Shown: positions 50,873 to 59,321 of the stretch, one piece after another
Layout of the letters: each line of letters opens with the position of its first letter
How positions within the stretch are numbered: position 1 is the first letter of the stretch
Position numbers and translations under genes: made by a program
The notes under the pieces: model-generated
Seen by the model: the letters and a program-made list of their open reading frames with translations, nothing else
Database searches by the model: none
What the model was told of the DNA's origin: nothing
Assembly (NCBI GenBank): GCA_964462675.1
Contig: CAYWYS010000005.1
Location: forward strand, 1-64,000
Direction of reading: 5' to 3'
Origin: XN24 sp964462675
GTDB lineage: Bacteria > Pseudomonadota > Gammaproteobacteria > Steroidobacterales > XN24
Length of the DNA: 64,000 bases

Positions 50873-51842
50873 CGCCACAGAGAACGGCCCTGACGCCGCT
50901 GATGCGAGCCTGCTGCGGCCCGGCGCGCAACTGCAGGCGGCCCGCGAGCGGGCCGGCTGGACCCTGGAGCGGCTGGCCGCCGAGCTCGGCCTGGCGACGG
51001 ATCGCCTGCAGGCGCTCGAGCGGGACGATCACGCGAGCTTCGGCGGCGTCGTGTTCGTGCGCGGCTACCTGCGGCGCGCAGCGACGCTGCTGGGCCTTCC
51101 GCCCGGCGAGCTGATCGCGGCCTTCGAGGCGTGCTGCAATGGCGCGAAGCCGGCGGATGTTCTCCCCGGCCTGCCGCCGGGCGAGCGCCCGCGGCGCGGC
51201 GCACCCGGCTGGAGCGGGCCGGCGCTCGGCGTTGTGGCGATTGCTGCGATGGCGGGGGGCACCTGGTGGGCGCTGGGACCGGACCACGACCTCGCGCCGC
51301 CGCGTGTCAGCGAGACGCCGCGACTCGCGATGCTGGAATTCAGCGTGCCTGCGGAGGATACCGCAGCGCCACGGCCCATGCTGCTCGAGTCCGAGTCCGA
51401 GTCCGAGCCCGAGTTCGCGTCCGCGTCCGAGCCTGCGTCGATGGCGCTCGAGCCTGCCGGTCTGCCGGATCCGGTGACGGCGGTGACGGACGGGGTGGCC
51501 GGCACGGTGGCGGAATCCCTGGGCCGGGGCGACGTCTCGCAGCTGGTCATGGTCGTCGAGGTGCCGGAGCCGGCCCCGCCGCCGCCGGGCACCGTCGAGT
51601 TGCGCTTCGAGTTCACCGAGGAGTGCTGGCTCGAGGTCACCGACGCGGAAGACCGCCGCCTGGCATACCGGCTGTACCGGCCCGGCGACGTGGCGCGCCT
51701 GCGCGGGACGGCGCCGGTGTCCGTGTTCCTCGGCAATGCCGACGGCGCGCGCCTGACGGTCGACGGCGCTGCGCTGGCCTTGCGCCCCGCCTCGCGCCGG
51801 GACGGCACCGCCCGGCTGACGGTCGGCGGCGGCGCCGGCTGA
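50865..51842 (+). CDS. rodZ: Cytoskeletal regulator RodZ
   Basis: The 325-residue protein links MreB to the cell wall machinery. Residues 15-85 form a helix-turn-helix domain (LQAARERAGWTLERLAAELGL), residues about 117-137 span the membrane, a low-complexity Ser-Glu stretch follows (about 170-190, encoded by tandem GAGTCC units), and the C-terminus is the DUF4115 domain with LRFEFTEECWLEVTDAEDRRL. The GTG start overlaps the pilW end by eight bases. hisS follows after 15 bp; ispG, often found between the two, is missing. Confidence 0.93.
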   Translation: MNDATENGPDAADASLLRPGAQLQAARERAGWTLERLAAELGLATDRLQALERDDHASFGGVVFVRGYLRRAATLLGLPPGELIAAFEACCNGAKPADVLPGLPPGERPRRGAPGWSGPALGVVAIAAMAGGTWWALGPDHDLAPPRVSETPRLAMLEFSVPAEDTAAPRPMLLESESESEPEFASASEPASMALEPAGLPDPVTAVTDGVAGTVAESLGRGDVSQLVMVVEVPEPAPPPPGTVELRFEFTEECWLEVTDAEDRRLAYRLYRPGDVARLRGTAPVSVFLGNADGARLTVDGAALALRPASRRDGTARLTVGGGAG

Positions 51843-51857
51843 CCCCGGAGGTTTCGC

Positions 51858-53135
51858 ATGGCGGCGGCGATCCAGCCCATCCGGGGCATGAACGACATAC
51901 TGCCGGAGGCGACTCCCGTTTGGCAGTGGATCGAGGCGACCGCGCGCGACGTATTTGCCGCCTATGGTTACCGCGAGCTGCGTGTGCCCGTGGTCGAGCG
52001 CCGCGAGCTGTTCAGCCGTTCCATCGGCGAGGTCACCGACATCGTCGAGAAGGAGATGTACAGCTTCACGGATCGCAATGGCGACCAGCTGAGCCTGCGT
52101 CCGGAAGCGACCGCCAGCTGCGTGCGCGCCGTCATCAGCAACGGCATGATCCACAACCAGCAGCAGCGGCTCTGGTATGCGGGCCCGATGTTCCGCTACG
52201 AGCGCCCGCAGAAGGGACGCTACCGCCAGTTTCACCAGCTCGGCGCCGAGGCGCTCGGCTTTCCCGGCCCGGACGTGGATGCGGAACTGATCCTGATGTC
52301 GGCGCGCCTGTGGCGCGCGCTGGGCCTCGAAGGGCTCACGCTGGAACTCAATTCGCTCGGCACGGCCGAATCGCGCCGCGCCTACCGCGCGCTGCTGGTC
52401 GAGCATTTCGCCGCGCATCGCGAGCTGCTGGACGAGGACAGCGTGCGGCGCCTCGAGCAGAATCCGCTGCGCATTCTCGACAGCAAGAACCCTGCGATGC
52501 AGGCCTTGATCGCCGCGGCGCCGGTGATCACCGACCATCTCGATGACGAGTCGGCGCGGCATTTTACGCAGCTCAAGGCCGCGCTGGATGGCGCCGGAAT
52601 CGCCTACCGGGTCAACCCGCGGCTCGTCCGCGGACTGGATTACTACAGCCGCACGGTGTTCGAATGGCTGACCGACCGGCTCGGTGCCCAGGCGGCCGTA
52701 TGCAGCGGCGGCCGTTACGACGGTCTCGTCGAGCAGCTCGGCGGCCGCGCGACGCCCGCCATTGGCTGGGCGCTCGGCATGGAGCGCCTCGTCGAGCTGG
52801 TGCAGGACGCGGCGCCCCCGGCGGCTGCGCCGCATGCCTATCTCGTGCCGCTCGGCGCCGCGGCGGAATCCGCCGCGCTCGCGCTGGCGGAGTCGTTGCG
52901 CGACCAGATCGCCGGGCTGCGCGTGCTGACGCACTGCGGCGGCGGGTCCTTGAAGGCCGCGATGAAGAAGGCCGACCGGAGCGGGGCGGCGCTGGCCTTG
53001 ATCCTCGGCGACGAGGAGCTGGCCGCCGGGCAGGTCGTCGTCAAGCCGCTGCGCACGGCCGGCGAACAGTTTGCCATGGAACACGGGGCGCTCGCGGAGC
53101 GTCTCAGGGAATGTGTCGCGGCCGACCGCGACTGA
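51858..53135 (+). CDS. hisS: Histidyl-tRNA synthetase
   Basis: The 425-residue class II synthetase begins IQPIRGMNDILPE and has motif 2 MFRYERPQKGRYRQFHQ, the histidine-specific LVRGLDYYSRTVFEW, motif 3 AIGWALGMERL and a C-terminal anticodon domain. Length is standard. GGAGG lies ahead of the ATG. Confidence 0.97.
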   Translation: MAAAIQPIRGMNDILPEATPVWQWIEATARDVFAAYGYRELRVPVVERRELFSRSIGEVTDIVEKEMYSFTDRNGDQLSLRPEATASCVRAVISNGMIHNQQQRLWYAGPMFRYERPQKGRYRQFHQLGAEALGFPGPDVDAELILMSARLWRALGLEGLTLELNSLGTAESRRAYRALLVEHFAAHRELLDEDSVRRLEQNPLRILDSKNPAMQALIAAAPVITDHLDDESARHFTQLKAALDGAGIAYRVNPRLVRGLDYYSRTVFEWLTDRLGAQAAVCSGGRYDGLVEQLGGRATPAIGWALGMERLVELVQDAAPPAAAPHAYLVPLGAAAESAALALAESLRDQIAGLRVLTHCGGGSLKAAMKKADRSGAALALILGDEELAAGQVVVKPLRTAGEQFAMEHGALAERLRECVAADRD

Positions 53136-53146
53136 CGGAGAAACAA

Positions 53147-53803
53147 GTGGACGAATATCTTTCTGAACGCGAACAGGTCGACCGCATCCGCCAGTGGTGG
53201 AAGGAAAACGGCGCCTGGATCATCGTCGGCATCGGCGGCGGCATCCTCGCGATCATCAGCTGGAACTGGTGGCAGAACTGGAAGCTCGAGCGCGCCGAGC
53301 AGGCCTCGGCGATCTACTCCGTGGTGGTCGAAGCGGCCGCGGAGGGCCGCGTCGACGAGGTCAGGCTCGGCGTGGAACGCCTGGCGGCGGGCCACGGGTC
53401 TTCGCCCTACCTGCAACAGGGTCGCCTCGCGCTGGCCGCGGCGCTGGTGCGCAGCGGCGAGACCGAGGCCGCGATCGCACAGCTGGAGACGGCGCTTGCC
53501 GACGCGAAGGATCCGCAGCTGGCGCTCGTCGCAAGGGCCCGCCTCGCGCGCCTGCTGGCGTCCGAGGGCAAGGGCGACGAGGCCTTGCGGCTGGTGCGCG
53601 GCGTTGACGCGGGCGCGTTCGCGCCGATGCTGCTCGAGATCGAGGGCGATGTGCTCGCGGCGCGCGGCGACTCTGAGGGCGCGCTCGAGGTCTATCGCAA
53701 GGCGCTCGCCGGCGGCAGCGGCAGCGGCGTCATCGACGAGGAATTCCTGCAGCTGAAGATCGAGGCGCTGGCGGATGGCCGCGCGGCGGGTGACGCTTCG
53801 TGA
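53147..53803 (+). CDS. yfgM: YfgM-type membrane-anchored TPR protein
   Basis: The 218-residue protein starts with a charged segment (EYLSEREQVDRIRQWWKENG), one span (about residues 24-42, AWIIVGIGGGILAIISW) and periplasmic TPR-like helices. YfgM works with PpiD near SecYEG in export. A GTG at 53147 with GGAG upstream is used; the open frame upstream belongs to hisS. It overlaps bamB by four bases. Confidence 0.93.
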   Translation: MDEYLSEREQVDRIRQWWKENGAWIIVGIGGGILAIISWNWWQNWKLERAEQASAIYSVVVEAAAEGRVDEVRLGVERLAAGHGSSPYLQQGRLALAAALVRSGETEAAIAQLETALADAKDPQLALVARARLARLLASEGKGDEALRLVRGVDAGAFAPMLLEIEGDVLAARGDSEGALEVYRKALAGGSGSGVIDEEFLQLKIEALADGRAAGDAS

Positions 53804-54969
53804 CGACCGGCCGCCGCTCCCGGGTGCTCGCGGCGCTGTTCCTGGCAATGCTGCTGGGCGGCTGCGGCATTTGGGATTCGCGGGAGGACCCCGTCGAGCA
53901 GCCGGCAGAGCTGCCGGACATCGAGCCGGTGCTGACGATCCGGAAAGTCTGGGACACGAATATCGGCAGCGGCTCGGAGCTGCTCAACCTCGCGCTGCGC
54001 CCGACCGTCGAGGGCGGCAGGGTCTATGCCGCGGGCCGCAACGGCCGCGTGCATGCACTCGACGTCGACACCGGCCGGATCCAGTGGACGGCCAATCTCG
54101 GGCTGGACCTTTCGGCGGGCCCGTCGGCGGGCCATGGCATGGTCGTGGTCGGCAGCTCGGAGGGCATGCTCGCAGTGCTCGACATTGCCGACGGCGCCCT
54201 GCGCTGGCAGGTGCAGCTCTCGGGCGAGGTACTCGCCGCGCCGGCACTGTCGCCGTCGATCATCGTCGTGCGCACCGTCGACGGCCGGCTGCGGGGGCTT
54301 GCGGCGGCCGACGGTCGCGAGCTGTGGCTGGTCGAGCACCGGCCGCCGCGCTTGTCGCTGCGCGGCACGGCGGCGCCGGTGATTGCCGGCAACGCGGTGG
54401 TGACCGGCTTCGACAATGGCCGCGTCGGCGCGTACTCGCTGCGCGACGGCGAGACCTTGTGGGAAAACCTGATCGCGATCGGCCGCGGCCGCACCGAGAT
54501 CGAGCGCCTGTCCGACGTGGACGCCACGCCGGTCATCCTCGGCCCGGACGTGTATGCGGTCAGCTACCGGGGGCGGCTGGCGAATCTCGCGCTCGAGTCG
54601 GGGCAGATCCTCTGGGCGACCGAGATGTCGAGCCACAATGGCCTCAGCGTGGACTGGACCTCGGTCTACGTCGCCGAGGCGGAAGGCGAGGTGGTCGCAG
54701 TGAATCGCTCGAGCGGCGCCGAGCTGTGGCGCCAGGACAAGCTGAGGATGCGTCGCCTGACCGCGGCCACGCCGATCGGGCAGAGCGTCGTCGCCGGCGA
54801 TTTCGAAGGCTGGCTGCACTGGATGGATGCATTCACCGGCGTGTTCCAGGGGCGCATCCGGGCGGGCAAGAAGGCCATCGTGACCGCGCCGGTCAGCAGC
54901 GGCGAGTTGCTGATCTTGCAGGACGAAGACGACCGCGTGTACGCCTTCCGCGCGGAGCCGCGAGGCTGA
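53800..54969 (+). CDS. bamB: Outer membrane assembly lipoprotein BamB
   Basis: The 389-residue protein has a lipoprotein signal with LLGGC (cysteine near residue 22) and eight PQQ-like beta-propeller blades, seen as repeating G..VYA...G.V.ALD..TG...W units. It supports BamA in inserting outer-membrane proteins. The start is GTG inside the yfgM stop (GTGA). der begins 13 bp on. Confidence 0.95.
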   Translation: MTTGRRSRVLAALFLAMLLGGCGIWDSREDPVEQPAELPDIEPVLTIRKVWDTNIGSGSELLNLALRPTVEGGRVYAAGRNGRVHALDVDTGRIQWTANLGLDLSAGPSAGHGMVVVGSSEGMLAVLDIADGALRWQVQLSGEVLAAPALSPSIIVVRTVDGRLRGLAAADGRELWLVEHRPPRLSLRGTAAPVIAGNAVVTGFDNGRVGAYSLRDGETLWENLIAIGRGRTEIERLSDVDATPVILGPDVYAVSYRGRLANLALESGQILWATEMSSHNGLSVDWTSVYVAEAEGEVVAVNRSSGAELWRQDKLRMRRLTAATPIGQSVVAGDFEGWLHWMDAFTGVFQGRIRAGKKAIVTAPVSSGELLILQDEDDRVYAFRAEPRG

Positions 54970-54982
54970 GGCCTCGCCCGCG

Positions 54983-56380
54983 ATGCTGCCCGTCGTCGCG
55001 CTGGTCGGCAGGCCGAACGTCGGCAAGTCGACGCTGTTCAATTTCCTGACCCGCACGCGCGACGCGCTGGTCGCCGACATCCCTGGACTGACGCGCGACC
55101 GGCAGTACGGCTTCGGCCGCGTCGGGCCGGTGCCCTACATCGCCGTCGACACCGGCGGGCTGACAGGCGAGACCGACGAACTCGACGGGCTGATGGCGCG
55201 CCAGACGCTGCGCGCGCTCGACGAGGCCGACGTCGTGCTGTTCATGGTGGACGCCCGCGAGGGCCTGACCGGCGGCGACGAGCAGATTGCGGCGATGCTC
55301 AGGCGGCGCGGCCGGCCGGTCGTGCTGGTCGTCAACAAGGCCGAGGGCCAGTCGCACGCGGTCGTCAGCGCGGAGTTTCATCGCCTCGGCATCGGCGAGC
55401 CGGTCGTGATCTCATCGGCGCACGGCGACAACGTCCGCGCGCTGCTCGACACGGTGCTGGCGCCATTCCCGGGGCCGGACGCATCAGACGCGCCAGACCG
55501 GGCGGAGGATGCAATCCGGGTCGCCGTGATCGGCCGGCCCAACGTCGGCAAGTCGACGCTGATCAACCGCATGGTCGGCGAGGAACGGCTGGTCGCTTTC
55601 GACCAGCCCGGCACGACGCGCGACGCGGTCGAGGTGCCGTTCGAGCGCGACGGCGAGCGCTACCTGCTGGTCGACACCGCCGGCGTGCGGCGCCGCTCGC
55701 GCGTCTCGGAGGCGATCGAGAAATTCAGCATCATCAAGACGCTCGGCGCCATCGACGCGGCCTCGGTCGTGATCGCCGTGCTCGACGCGCGCGACGGCGT
55801 CACCGACCAGGATGCCAGCCTGCTCGGCCTCGCCGCGGAGCGCGGCCGCGCAATGGTCATTGCCGTTAACAAGTGGGACGGACTGCCGCCGGAGCAGCGC
55901 GACACAGTGCGGCGCCAGCTCGAGCTGAAGCTGCCATTCGTCGAATACGCGCCGGTGCAGTTCATCTCGGCGTTGCACGGCACCGGCGTCGGCGACCTGT
56001 TCGCGCTGGTGGACGCAAGCCACGCGGCGGCGCATCGCGACCTGCCGACGCCGGAGCTGACGAGGGTGCTGCAGGACGCCGTGACCACGCACCAGCCGCC
56101 GCTGGTGCGTGGCCGGCGCATCAAGCTGCGCTATGCTCACCAGGGCGGGCGCAACCCGCCGGTCATCGTCATCCATGGCGGCCAGGCCGAGCTGCTGCCG
56201 GCAACGTACCAGCGCTTCCTGGCCAATGTTTACCGCAAGGCGTTCCGGCTACAGGGCACGCCGGTGCGCATCGAACTGAAGTCGGGCGAGAATCCCTTCG
56301 CCGGCAAGCGCAACCCGCTGACGCCGCGCCAGCAGCAGAAGCGCAAGCGCCTGCTCAGTCACGTCAAGAAACGGCGCTAG
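54983..56380 (+). CDS. der: Ribosome-assembly GTPase Der (EngA)
   Basis: The 465-residue protein has two G domains, GRPNVGKSTLFN at residue 9 and GRPNVGKSTLIN near residue 180, with DTGGLTGETDEL and DTAGVRRRSRV as G3 regions, and a KH-like C-terminal domain ending NPLTPRQQQKRKRLLSHVKKRR. It helps mature the 50S subunit. Full length and conserved in place after bamB. Confidence 0.97.
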   Translation: MLPVVALVGRPNVGKSTLFNFLTRTRDALVADIPGLTRDRQYGFGRVGPVPYIAVDTGGLTGETDELDGLMARQTLRALDEADVVLFMVDAREGLTGGDEQIAAMLRRRGRPVVLVVNKAEGQSHAVVSAEFHRLGIGEPVVISSAHGDNVRALLDTVLAPFPGPDASDAPDRAEDAIRVAVIGRPNVGKSTLINRMVGEERLVAFDQPGTTRDAVEVPFERDGERYLLVDTAGVRRRSRVSEAIEKFSIIKTLGAIDAASVVIAVLDARDGVTDQDASLLGLAAERGRAMVIAVNKWDGLPPEQRDTVRRQLELKLPFVEYAPVQFISALHGTGVGDLFALVDASHAAAHRDLPTPELTRVLQDAVTTHQPPLVRGRRIKLRYAHQGGRNPPVIVIHGGQAELLPATYQRFLANVYRKAFRLQGTPVRIELKSGENPFAGKRNPLTPRQQQKRKRLLSHVKKRR

Positions 56381-56401
56381 GTTCGCCGAAGGAGCGTGGC
56401 C

Positions 56402-57556
56402 ATGAGCCAGCAGAGACAACCCGGTTCGGTGCCGGCCTTCGGGCCGAACGAGGCGCGCGCCGCCAGCAGGGCGCGCCGCTTCGTGCGGCTCGACGCGCCG
56501 TTCCAGATGCATCGCGGCGGCATCCTGCCGCGTCTCGACGTCGCCTACGAGACCTGGGGCGAGCTGGACCACCATGCCGGCAACGCCGTGCTGTTGTTCA
56601 CCGGCCTGTCGCCCTCGGCGCACGCCGCGTCCTCGCCTGACGACCCGGCGTCGGGCTGGTGGGAAGAGATGATCGGCCCGGGGCGGCCGATCGACACGCG
56701 CCGCTGGTTCGTCATCTGCGTCAACTCGATGGGCAGCTGCTTCGGCACGACCGGGCCGGCGTCGACCGATCCGCGCACCGGCCAGCCGTATCGCCTGGCT
56801 TTCCCGGTGCTGACCGTCGAGGACATCGCCGCGGCCGGGCGGGAAGTCGTGCGGCACCTCGGCGTGCGCAAGCTGCACACGGTCATTGGCCCGTCACTCG
56901 GCGGCATGTCGGCGCTGGCCTTCTCGACGATGTTCCCCGAGATGAGCCATGGGCTCGTGGCGATCTCCTCGGCGGCGCGCTCGACGGCCTTCGCGATCGC
57001 GCTACGTTCCCTGCAGCGCGAAATGATTCGGGCCGATACCGCGTGGCTCGGCGGCAACTATCCGGCCGACAAGCCGCCGCTGGTCGGCATGCGCCTGGCG
57101 CGCAAGCTCGGCATGATCACCTATCGCTCGGCCGAGGAATGGGACCAGCGGTTCGGTCGCGAGCGCGCCGGCGGCGAGCACGACGCCGGCGACCAGTTCG
57201 GCGCGGACTTCGAGATCGAGACCTATCTCGAGCACCACGCCAACAAGTTCGTCGGCCAGTTCGACCCGAACTGCTACCTGTACCTGTCGCGCGCCATGGA
57301 CCTGTTCGATGTCGCCGAGCACAGCGGCTGCGTGGCGACCGAGCTGTCCAAGCCCGGCGTCGAGCGCGCGCTGGTGATCGGCGTCGAAACCGACTTCCTG
57401 TTCCCGCTGCACGAGCAGGAGCAGATGGCCGAGTGCCTTGAGCGGCCCGGCCGCGACGTCGAGTTCGTCGCCTTGCCGTCGCTGCAGGGCCACGACTCCT
57501 TCCTGGTCGACATGGACGGCTTCCGGCCGGTCATCGCCCGCTACTTCGACCGCTAA
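56402..57556 (+). CDS. metX: MetX-family O-acyltransferase, probably L-serine O-succinyltransferase
   Basis: The 384-residue alpha/beta hydrolase has nucleophile Ser165 in GPSLGGM and the catalytic His in QGHDSFLVD. MetX enzymes acylate homoserine or serine. LFTGLSPSAHAASSPDDPAS, GWWEEMIGPG and WFVICVNSMGSCFGTTGPAS agree best, from memory, with the serine O-succinyltransferases of Xanthomonadales that replace CysE in cysteine synthesis. Homoserine use cannot be excluded. ATG at 56402 has AAGGAG at the correct spacing; a GTG at 56396 is too close. It sits between der and the zinc-ribbon gene. Confidence 0.85.
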   Translation: MSQQRQPGSVPAFGPNEARAASRARRFVRLDAPFQMHRGGILPRLDVAYETWGELDHHAGNAVLLFTGLSPSAHAASSPDDPASGWWEEMIGPGRPIDTRRWFVICVNSMGSCFGTTGPASTDPRTGQPYRLAFPVLTVEDIAAAGREVVRHLGVRKLHTVIGPSLGGMSALAFSTMFPEMSHGLVAISSAARSTAFAIALRSLQREMIRADTAWLGGNYPADKPPLVGMRLARKLGMITYRSAEEWDQRFGRERAGGEHDAGDQFGADFEIETYLEHHANKFVGQFDPNCYLYLSRAMDLFDVAEHSGCVATELSKPGVERALVIGVETDFLFPLHEQEQMAECLERPGRDVEFVALPSLQGHDSFLVDMDGFRPVIARYFDR

Positions 57557-57612
57557 TTCGGGGTCAGATACGTAATTCCTGCTCGCAGGAATTACGTATC
57601 TGACCCCGAATT
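57555..57612. repeat. Near-perfect 58-bp palindrome between convergent genes
   Basis: Bases 57555-57582 and 57585-57612 are exact reverse complements (28-bp arms) around a two-base TC loop. The outer part is AATTCGGGGTCAGATACG. It overlaps the metX stop, lies 11 bp from the stop of the convergent zinc-ribbon gene, and is followed by a partial CACCCCGAATC echo. It can act as a bidirectional terminator and resembles dispersed GGGGTCAGA-type palindromes known from proteobacterial intergenic regions. Confidence 0.85.
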
Positions 57613-57622
57613 GCACCCCGAA

Positions 57623-58000
57623 TCAGCTGATTACCCACTCGTGGTTGCACTTGCGGCAGCGCACGCGCACCCAGGTGGCGGCGCGCTCCTCGGCGACGAC
57701 GGCGAGGTGGCCGAAGGTCTCGCACTGCTGGCAGGTGGCCTGGCTGGAGGTCTTCATCGCGTAAGCCAGCTGCTGCAGGAAGCGGTGCATCGCGACGACA
57801 CCGACGGCACCCGCGCCCGCGATGACGAGGGCGCTCTTCGCGCGGTCGCCCCACGCTTGGGTGGTGATCAGTGCCTCGAGGGCGGCAAAGGCGACGATCG
57901 CCGCCAGCACCAGCAGGGTCATCCACGCAAAGCTGCCGAGCAGCTCGCGCTCGTGCCAGCTGCGAAAGCCGTGCTTGCGAATGCCCTCGGCCAGCCCCAT
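57623..58000 (-). CDS. Small membrane protein with C-terminal zinc ribbon
   Basis: The 125-residue protein has two likely spans (about residues 24-44 and 57-75) and a cytoplasmic zinc ribbon with Cys90-x2-Cys93 and Cys115-x2-Cys118 (CRKCNHEW). No named family is recognised with certainty. In E. coli a small zinc-ribbon protein (YfgJ) also sits between der and xseA, but that one is soluble and shorter. It is encoded nine bases after xseA and may be cotranscribed with it. Confidence 0.75.
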   Translation of the reverse strand: MGLAEGIRKHGFRSWHERELLGSFAWMTLLVLAAIVAFAALEALITTQAWGDRAKSALVIAGAGAVGVVAMHRFLQQLAYAMKTSSQATCQQCETFGHLAVVAEERAATWVRVRCRKCNHEWVIS

Positions 58001-58009
58001 GCGAAGCCC

Positions 58010-59230
58010 TCAGCGCTTGCCCGTCACGCGCGCCTCCAGCGCCCCCCTGGCCAGTCGCACCTCGATGCCTTCATCCGTTGCGACCTGCGCCGCGTCCGTC
58101 AGCACGGTGCCGTCGGCAGCGCGCGTCGCGATCGCATAGCCGCGCTCCAGCGTCGCCAGCGGACTGACCGTGTGCAGCATGCGCATCACCGCGTCCAGGC
58201 GCGCGCGGGCCGTCTGCAGCCGACGATTGAAGCCTGCCTCGAGCCGGTGCTCGAGTTCGTCGAGGCGCTGGGCATGCTGGCGCAGCCGATTGCCCGGATG
58301 GGCGAGCGCCAGGCGCCGTTGCTGCCAATCGAGGCGCTCGTTGAGCGCGGTCAGCCGGCGCGTCATCGCCGCGCGCAGGCGGCGCGCGTCCTGGCCGACG
58401 CGAACCAGCCACTCGGCGGCATCCGGCACCGCGATCTCGGCAGCGCCGGACGGCGTCGGCGCGCGCCGGTCAGCGGCGAAGTCGGCAATGGTGAAATCCA
58501 CCTCGTGGCCGACGCCGGAGATGACCGGAATCGCCGACGCGCGAATGGCGCGTGCGACGATTTCCTCGTTGAAGCTCCACAGGTCCTCGAGCGAGCCGCC
58601 GCCACGCGCGAGAATCAGCACGTCGCACTCGGCGCGCCGCGAGGCCAGCGCCAGCGCCGCGGCGATCTTCGCGGCCGCCCCCTCGCCCTGGACCGGCACC
58701 GGATAGACGATGACCGGCACGGCCGGGAAGCGCCGCGCGAGGATGTGGATGATGTCGCGGATCGCAGCGCCGGTCGGTGAGGTGACCACGCCGATAGCCC
58801 GCGGCAGCCGCGGCAGCGGCCGCTTGGTCGCTTCGTCGAACAGGCCCTCGTCGCGCAGCCGTGCCTTCAGCGCCTCGAAACGCCGCCGCAGCGCGCCTTC
58901 GCCGGCTTCCTCGGCATGCTCGACGATCAGTTGGTACTCACCGCGCGGCTCGTAGACGCTGACCCGCGCGCGCACCAGCAGCTGCATGCCATTGCGTGGC
59001 ACAAAGGACAGCCGCAGCGCCGCGGCGCGCCATAGCGCGCAGCGCACCTGGGCGGCCTCGTCCTTGAGCGAAAAATAGACGTGCCCCGACGCGGGCCGGG
59101 CGAGGTTCGAGACCTCGCCCTCGATCCACAGCGCCGGCAGCCCGGACTCGATCAGCAGCCTGACCTCGCGGTTCAGGCGCGAAACCGACCAGACATCGCG
59201 CTCGGGGAAGCCGGAATCTTCAGGCGGCAT
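58010..59230 (-). CDS. xseA: Exodeoxyribonuclease VII large subunit
   Basis: The 406-residue protein has the OB-fold N-terminus (WSVSRLNREVRLLIESGLP, LWIEGEVSNLARPASGHVYFSLKD), the catalytic core with GVVTSPTGAAIRDIIHIL, LILARGGGSLEDLWSFNEE and SGVGHEVDFTIADFAAD, and a coiled-coil end. It is somewhat shorter than many homologues (about 440-450), mainly in the coiled coil. It degrades single-stranded DNA with XseB. Divergent from guaB, the usual pairing. Confidence 0.95.
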   Translation of the reverse strand: MPPEDSGFPERDVWSVSRLNREVRLLIESGLPALWIEGEVSNLARPASGHVYFSLKDEAAQVRCALWRAAALRLSFVPRNGMQLLVRARVSVYEPRGEYQLIVEHAEEAGEGALRRRFEALKARLRDEGLFDEATKRPLPRLPRAIGVVTSPTGAAIRDIIHILARRFPAVPVIVYPVPVQGEGAAAKIAAALALASRRAECDVLILARGGGSLEDLWSFNEEIVARAIRASAIPVISGVGHEVDFTIADFAADRRAPTPSGAAEIAVPDAAEWLVRVGQDARRLRAAMTRRLTALNERLDWQQRRLALAHPGNRLRQHAQRLDELEHRLEAGFNRRLQTARARLDAVMRMLHTVSPLATLERGYAIATRAADGTVLTDAAQVATDEGIEVRLARGALEARVTGKR

Positions 59231-59250
59231 GGGCCGATCATACCGCGAGA

Positions 59251-59279
59251 TTTACCCTCGGCGGGCTGGCGCGTAGAAT
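59251..59279 (+). promoter_or_regulatory. guaBA promoter
   Basis: TTTACC (59251-59256) and TAGAAT (59274-59279) are 17 bp apart, 42 bases before the guaB ATG. The spacing and position match the known location of guaBA promoters. A PurR-like site is not evident. xseA is transcribed the other way from the same gap. Confidence 0.6.
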
Positions 59280-59321
59280 GGCCGGTTTAATCGATCCCGG
59301 CCCGCCGCGAGGGACCCCGCG

